From Halopseudomonas pelagia (GTDB taxonomy: Bacteria; Pseudomonadota; Gammaproteobacteria; Pseudomonadales; Pseudomonadaceae): a stretch of DNA of 64,000 nt. Location of the stretch: positions 1,860,001-1,924,000 of the forward strand of contig NZ_CP033116.1 in the NCBI RefSeq assembly GCF_009497895.1, in the 5' to 3' direction. Numbering within the stretch: the first letter of the stretch is position 1; every line of letters begins with the position of its first letter. The position numbers and the translations under genes are program-made. Below the pieces are notes generated by a model. It searched no databases. It saw nothing but the letters and a program-made list of their open reading frames with translations, and was not told the origin of the DNA. Below are positions 62,032-64,000 of the stretch, piece after piece.

Positions 62032-62352
62032 TCAGTACTGGGACTCGGGCAAACGCAGCACCATACCGTCCATATTGTCCTGAATAGTCAGTTGGCAAGT
62101 CAGGCGGCTGTTTTCCTTGCGTTCGTTGGCGAATTCCAGCATATCCAGCTCGGAGCCCTCGGCTGCGGGCACGGCACCCATCCAGTTATCTTCTAGAAAC
62201 GCATGACAGGTGGCGCAACTGCAGGCGCCGCCGCAATCAGCCTGGATACCAGGCACCATAGCGTTCAAGGCAGCTTGCATTATGGATTGCCCGACCTCTG
62301 CGGTCACCGCGTGTGGGGTACCGTTGTGTTCTATGAACGTAATTGTTGGCAT
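62032..62352 (-). CDS. [2Fe-2S] ferredoxin, adrenodoxin/putidaredoxin type
   Basis: A 106-aa ferredoxin with ligands C40, C46 and C49 (ADCGGACSCATCH) and C86 (SRLTCQ). It is the second of its class in the window (the other is 9005-9328); both share MPTxxF at the start. Directly followed by the ferredoxin reductase, it is the natural electron donor to the P450 and perhaps to the Rieske subunit. RBS TGGAGAATATCG. Confidence 0.92.
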   Translation of the reverse strand: MPTITFIEHNGTPHAVTAEVGQSIMQAALNAMVPGIQADCGGACSCATCHAFLEDNWMGAVPAAEGSELDMLEFANERKENSRLTCQLTIQDNMDGMVLRLPESQY

Positions 62353-62375
62353 CGATATTCTCCAGTGAATCAGTG

Positions 62376-63653
62376 TCAGGCTGCTACAGGATTGGCTACG
62401 TGCGATTTTTCAAACTGCGGTGCCCGGCCTAATGTCAAAAGCATCAGAGGCCCTATAACCGAACAGGCCAGACAGTAAATGAGCATCAAGTTATAAGATC
62501 CGGTCTGGCTAAGAAACGCTGCAAACAGCAAGGGCGCTGCAGCCGACGTGGCGGTCAAAAGGCCAATGTGAAAGCCAAACAGACGGCCATATTCCTTCAG
62601 TCCAAAATATCTGGCGATAAGAAAGGCGGCGATATCAAGTTCAGCACCGGCCCCAAAGCCAATTGAAATAGCAGCCAGCAATAGCAGAGTAAAGTCCGTG
62701 GTACCGCTTAGCAAAATGATGCAGCCGAATGCAGGCATGGCCAGGCTCAAGGCAGAAATGCCTGGGGGCCAGACCCTGTCCAGCAGATACCCTACCAATA
62801 CTCTGCCGAATACCAGCGACAGACCAAAGCCACTGAATATAAGGCCAGCTTCCTCAGCGGAGAGGCCCAAGTCACGCAGGATTGGCACAGTGTTGGTAAC
62901 CATGCCGATAACCACTGAAATGACCAGTGCCAGCGCGATATTGCAGATCCAGAACTTTTTCGAGGTGAAACCTTCTTTGAAGGTCATGCCGGTAATGCTG
63001 CGTTGAGCCGCCAGCTTGTCTGCTTCACTCTCGTGAGCCTTTGGCTGGGGCACTGAAAACCAACAGAGTGTCAGCGGCAACAGCAGCAGCAGATTGATCA
63101 GAGCGAGAATAATAAACGCAGCGCGCCAATCCCAGGTACTGATGCCCCAGGAGAGCAGGGGGGGAATCGTCGCTGCCGCCAACCCGGTGCCGGATAATCC
63201 GATAGCGAGCGCCAAGCCCCGGTTTTTTTCAAACCACATATTAAGCAACTGCGTCCAACTAACTGCTAGGCAGCCGATACTCAGAATAGGGATAAGCACA
63301 AACACCAGATAAAGGGTCCAGATAGACCCACCAATCTGAGTAGCGGCAAGATAGCCCAGCACCGTCAGCGACATTGAGACGCTGGTGACCTTCTTCAGGC
63401 CATAACGCAGGTTAAGCCAACCGACGACCTGCAACGCAATTACGGCGCCGACGAACAGGAAGGTAATCGCTATCTGCAATGCACTCCGGCTCCAGCCGAA
63501 AGTTTCCTCAAGCGGGACCACGAGCGTCCCAAAACCATAGAGCAGGGATGAGTTGATGCTGATGCCGATGCCAAGCATCGCCAGAATCAATATCCGCCAA
63601 CTGGTGCGAAATTCACTTGTATCAATGGCAGCGCTGTTGCCGGAAGTGTTCAT
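62376..63653 (-). CDS. MFS transporter (paralogue C)
   Basis: A 425-aa, 12-helix MFS protein paralogous to 39077 and 54401: SEFRTSWRILILAMLGIGIS, LYGFGTLVVPLEETFGWSRS, SGTGLAAATIPPLLSWG, VFGRVLVGYLLDRVW and GAGAELDIAAFLIARYFGLK. Upstream is the sixth 35-bp element (87-121 bp before the ATG). It probably imports an organic acid or the pathway substrate. Same strand as, and 23 bp ahead of, the ferredoxin gene, so the three genes may form one transcript. Confidence 0.87.
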   Translation of the reverse strand: MNTSGNSAAIDTSEFRTSWRILILAMLGIGISINSSLLYGFGTLVVPLEETFGWSRSALQIAITFLFVGAVIALQVVGWLNLRYGLKKVTSVSMSLTVLGYLAATQIGGSIWTLYLVFVLIPILSIGCLAVSWTQLLNMWFEKNRGLALAIGLSGTGLAAATIPPLLSWGISTWDWRAAFIILALINLLLLLPLTLCWFSVPQPKAHESEADKLAAQRSITGMTFKEGFTSKKFWICNIALALVISVVIGMVTNTVPILRDLGLSAEEAGLIFSGFGLSLVFGRVLVGYLLDRVWPPGISALSLAMPAFGCIILLSGTTDFTLLLLAAISIGFGAGAELDIAAFLIARYFGLKEYGRLFGFHIGLLTATSAAAPLLFAAFLSQTGSYNLMLIYCLACSVIGPLMLLTLGRAPQFEKSHVANPVAA

Positions 63654-63739
63654 GTTTGCCGTCCTTCATTGTTTTTATGTCTCCAGTTGGAGTGTTGTAG
63701 CCGCGCCTATGCGAGGAGCGTTTATCACGCAGCTTCCAA

Positions 63740-63774
63740 TTTCTGGATATAGAACTATATACTGACATCAGAAT
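63740..63774 (-). promoter_or_regulatory. 35-bp double-dyad operator candidate, site 6
   Basis: Read on the minus strand: ATTCTGATGTCAGTAT then GTTCTATATCCAGAAA, 19 bp start to start. It sits between the MFS gene (start 63653) and the divergent chemoreceptor (start 63851). It is among the more degenerate copies but keeps all four TTCT/AGA-type half-sites. Confidence 0.55.
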
Positions 63775-63850
63775 ATTGCATGAGCGTGATGATGTCCATA
63801 CCGATTATCCGCTTCATGCCTACAACAAAAATAGTGATAAGGAATGCTCA

Positions 63851-64000
63851 ATGCTATTGCTCAGCCGCCTGTCCATGGGCGTAAAACTGATTCTTGCCCC
63901 AGCTCTGATTGTGTTACTACTTGTTGCGATTTCTGCGGTTGCGTACGACGGGCTTAACCGTCAACAACGAGTTTTACAGCAAATTGAACAAGTGCGTTTC
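63851..64000 (+). CDS. Methyl-accepting chemotaxis protein, N-terminal part (runs off window)
   Basis: Fifty codons are visible: MLLLSRLSMGVKLILAPALI, then VLLLVAISAVAYDGLNRQ and QRVLQQIEQVRF. A basic start, one long transmembrane helix and the beginning of a helical periplasmic domain are the standard opening of a chemoreceptor. AAGGAATGCTC precedes the ATG at 63851; an ATG at 63844 is out of frame. It shares a divergent promoter region, including the sixth 35-bp element, with the MFS gene, which would allow chemotaxis to be switched on with transport. The identification rests only on the N-terminus. Confidence 0.6.
   Translation, partial: MLLLSRLSMGVKLILAPALIVLLLVAISAVAYDGLNRQQRVLQQIEQVRF

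Noticed and set aside
1..64000. CRISPR arrays, tRNA or rRNA genes, phage modules
   Set aside because: No regularly spaced repeats, cloverleaf-like segments in gaps, or phage structural genes were seen.

Overview
The window reads as one stretch of a Pseudomonas-like gammaproteobacterial chromosome (genus inferred from the Liu-type leucine pathway, the DUF1302/DUF1329 envelope families and moderate-to-high GC; no rRNA or other phylogenetic marker is present). I see no tRNA, rRNA, CRISPR array, phage gene or replication origin. Almost all of it is catabolic: oxygenases, redox partners, SDR and MDR dehydrogenases, acyl-CoA enzymes, outer-membrane and inner-membrane transporters, and regulators.

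Layout. 1-1.9 kb: two abutting IS3-family insertion sequences, the first cut by the window edge. 1.9-10.6 kb: a TetR regulator, two near-duplicate MDR oxidoreductases (2749-3675 and 9429-10355) that flank a YdeP-type molybdopterin oxidoreductase, a small VOC protein, a Rieske oxygenase whose two metal centres lie in separate proteins (7864-8805 has the Rieske cluster, 6805-7842 the mononuclear iron site), and a [2Fe-2S] ferredoxin. 10.6-24.6 kb: a minus-strand operon for leucine/isovalerate breakdown (2-oxoacid ferredoxin oxidoreductase, isovaleryl-CoA dehydrogenase, methylcrotonyl-CoA carboxylase, methylglutaconyl-CoA hydratase, HMG-CoA lyase, 3-ketoacid CoA-transferase, thiolase) with a divergent LysR gene.

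24.6-59 kb: the accessory catabolic region. A plus-strand operon (25.9-35.8 kb) joins an outer-membrane DUF1302 protein, a DUF1329 protein, a Ycf48-like propeller, a small membrane protein and an MMPL/RND permease to a VOC protein, a crotonase and an SDR. A minus-strand group (39-49.6 kb) has a second DUF1302, two more DUF1329s, an alpha/beta hydrolase, SDRs, a SnoaL-fold protein, an aminoglycoside-phosphotransferase-fold protein and an MFS carrier. A plus-strand group (50.1-54.4 kb) has a FAD oxidoreductase, a cytochrome P450, a SnoaL-fold protein and an FkbM methyltransferase. A fourth DUF1329 lies at 57.7-59 kb with an unrecognised beta-rich protein. 59.4-64 kb: Bcr/CflA-type MFS, ferredoxin reductase plus ferredoxin (likely P450/Rieske redox partners), another MFS, and the start of a chemoreceptor.

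Most interesting: a 35-bp element of two ATTCT-N5/6-AGAAT-like dyads spaced 19 bp recurs six times, always in intergenic DNA, in front of both MDR genes, the DUF1302/MMPL operon, two DUF1329 genes (one shared with the FAD/P450 genes) and the last MFS/chemoreceptor pair. It looks like the operator of one dedicated regulon tying these blocks together. A second, perfect palindrome is shared by two of the same promoters. My inference is a regulated system for uptake and oxidative breakdown of a hydrophobic compound (terpenoid- or sterol-like is a guess) ending in acyl-CoA units; the substrate cannot be named from sequence.
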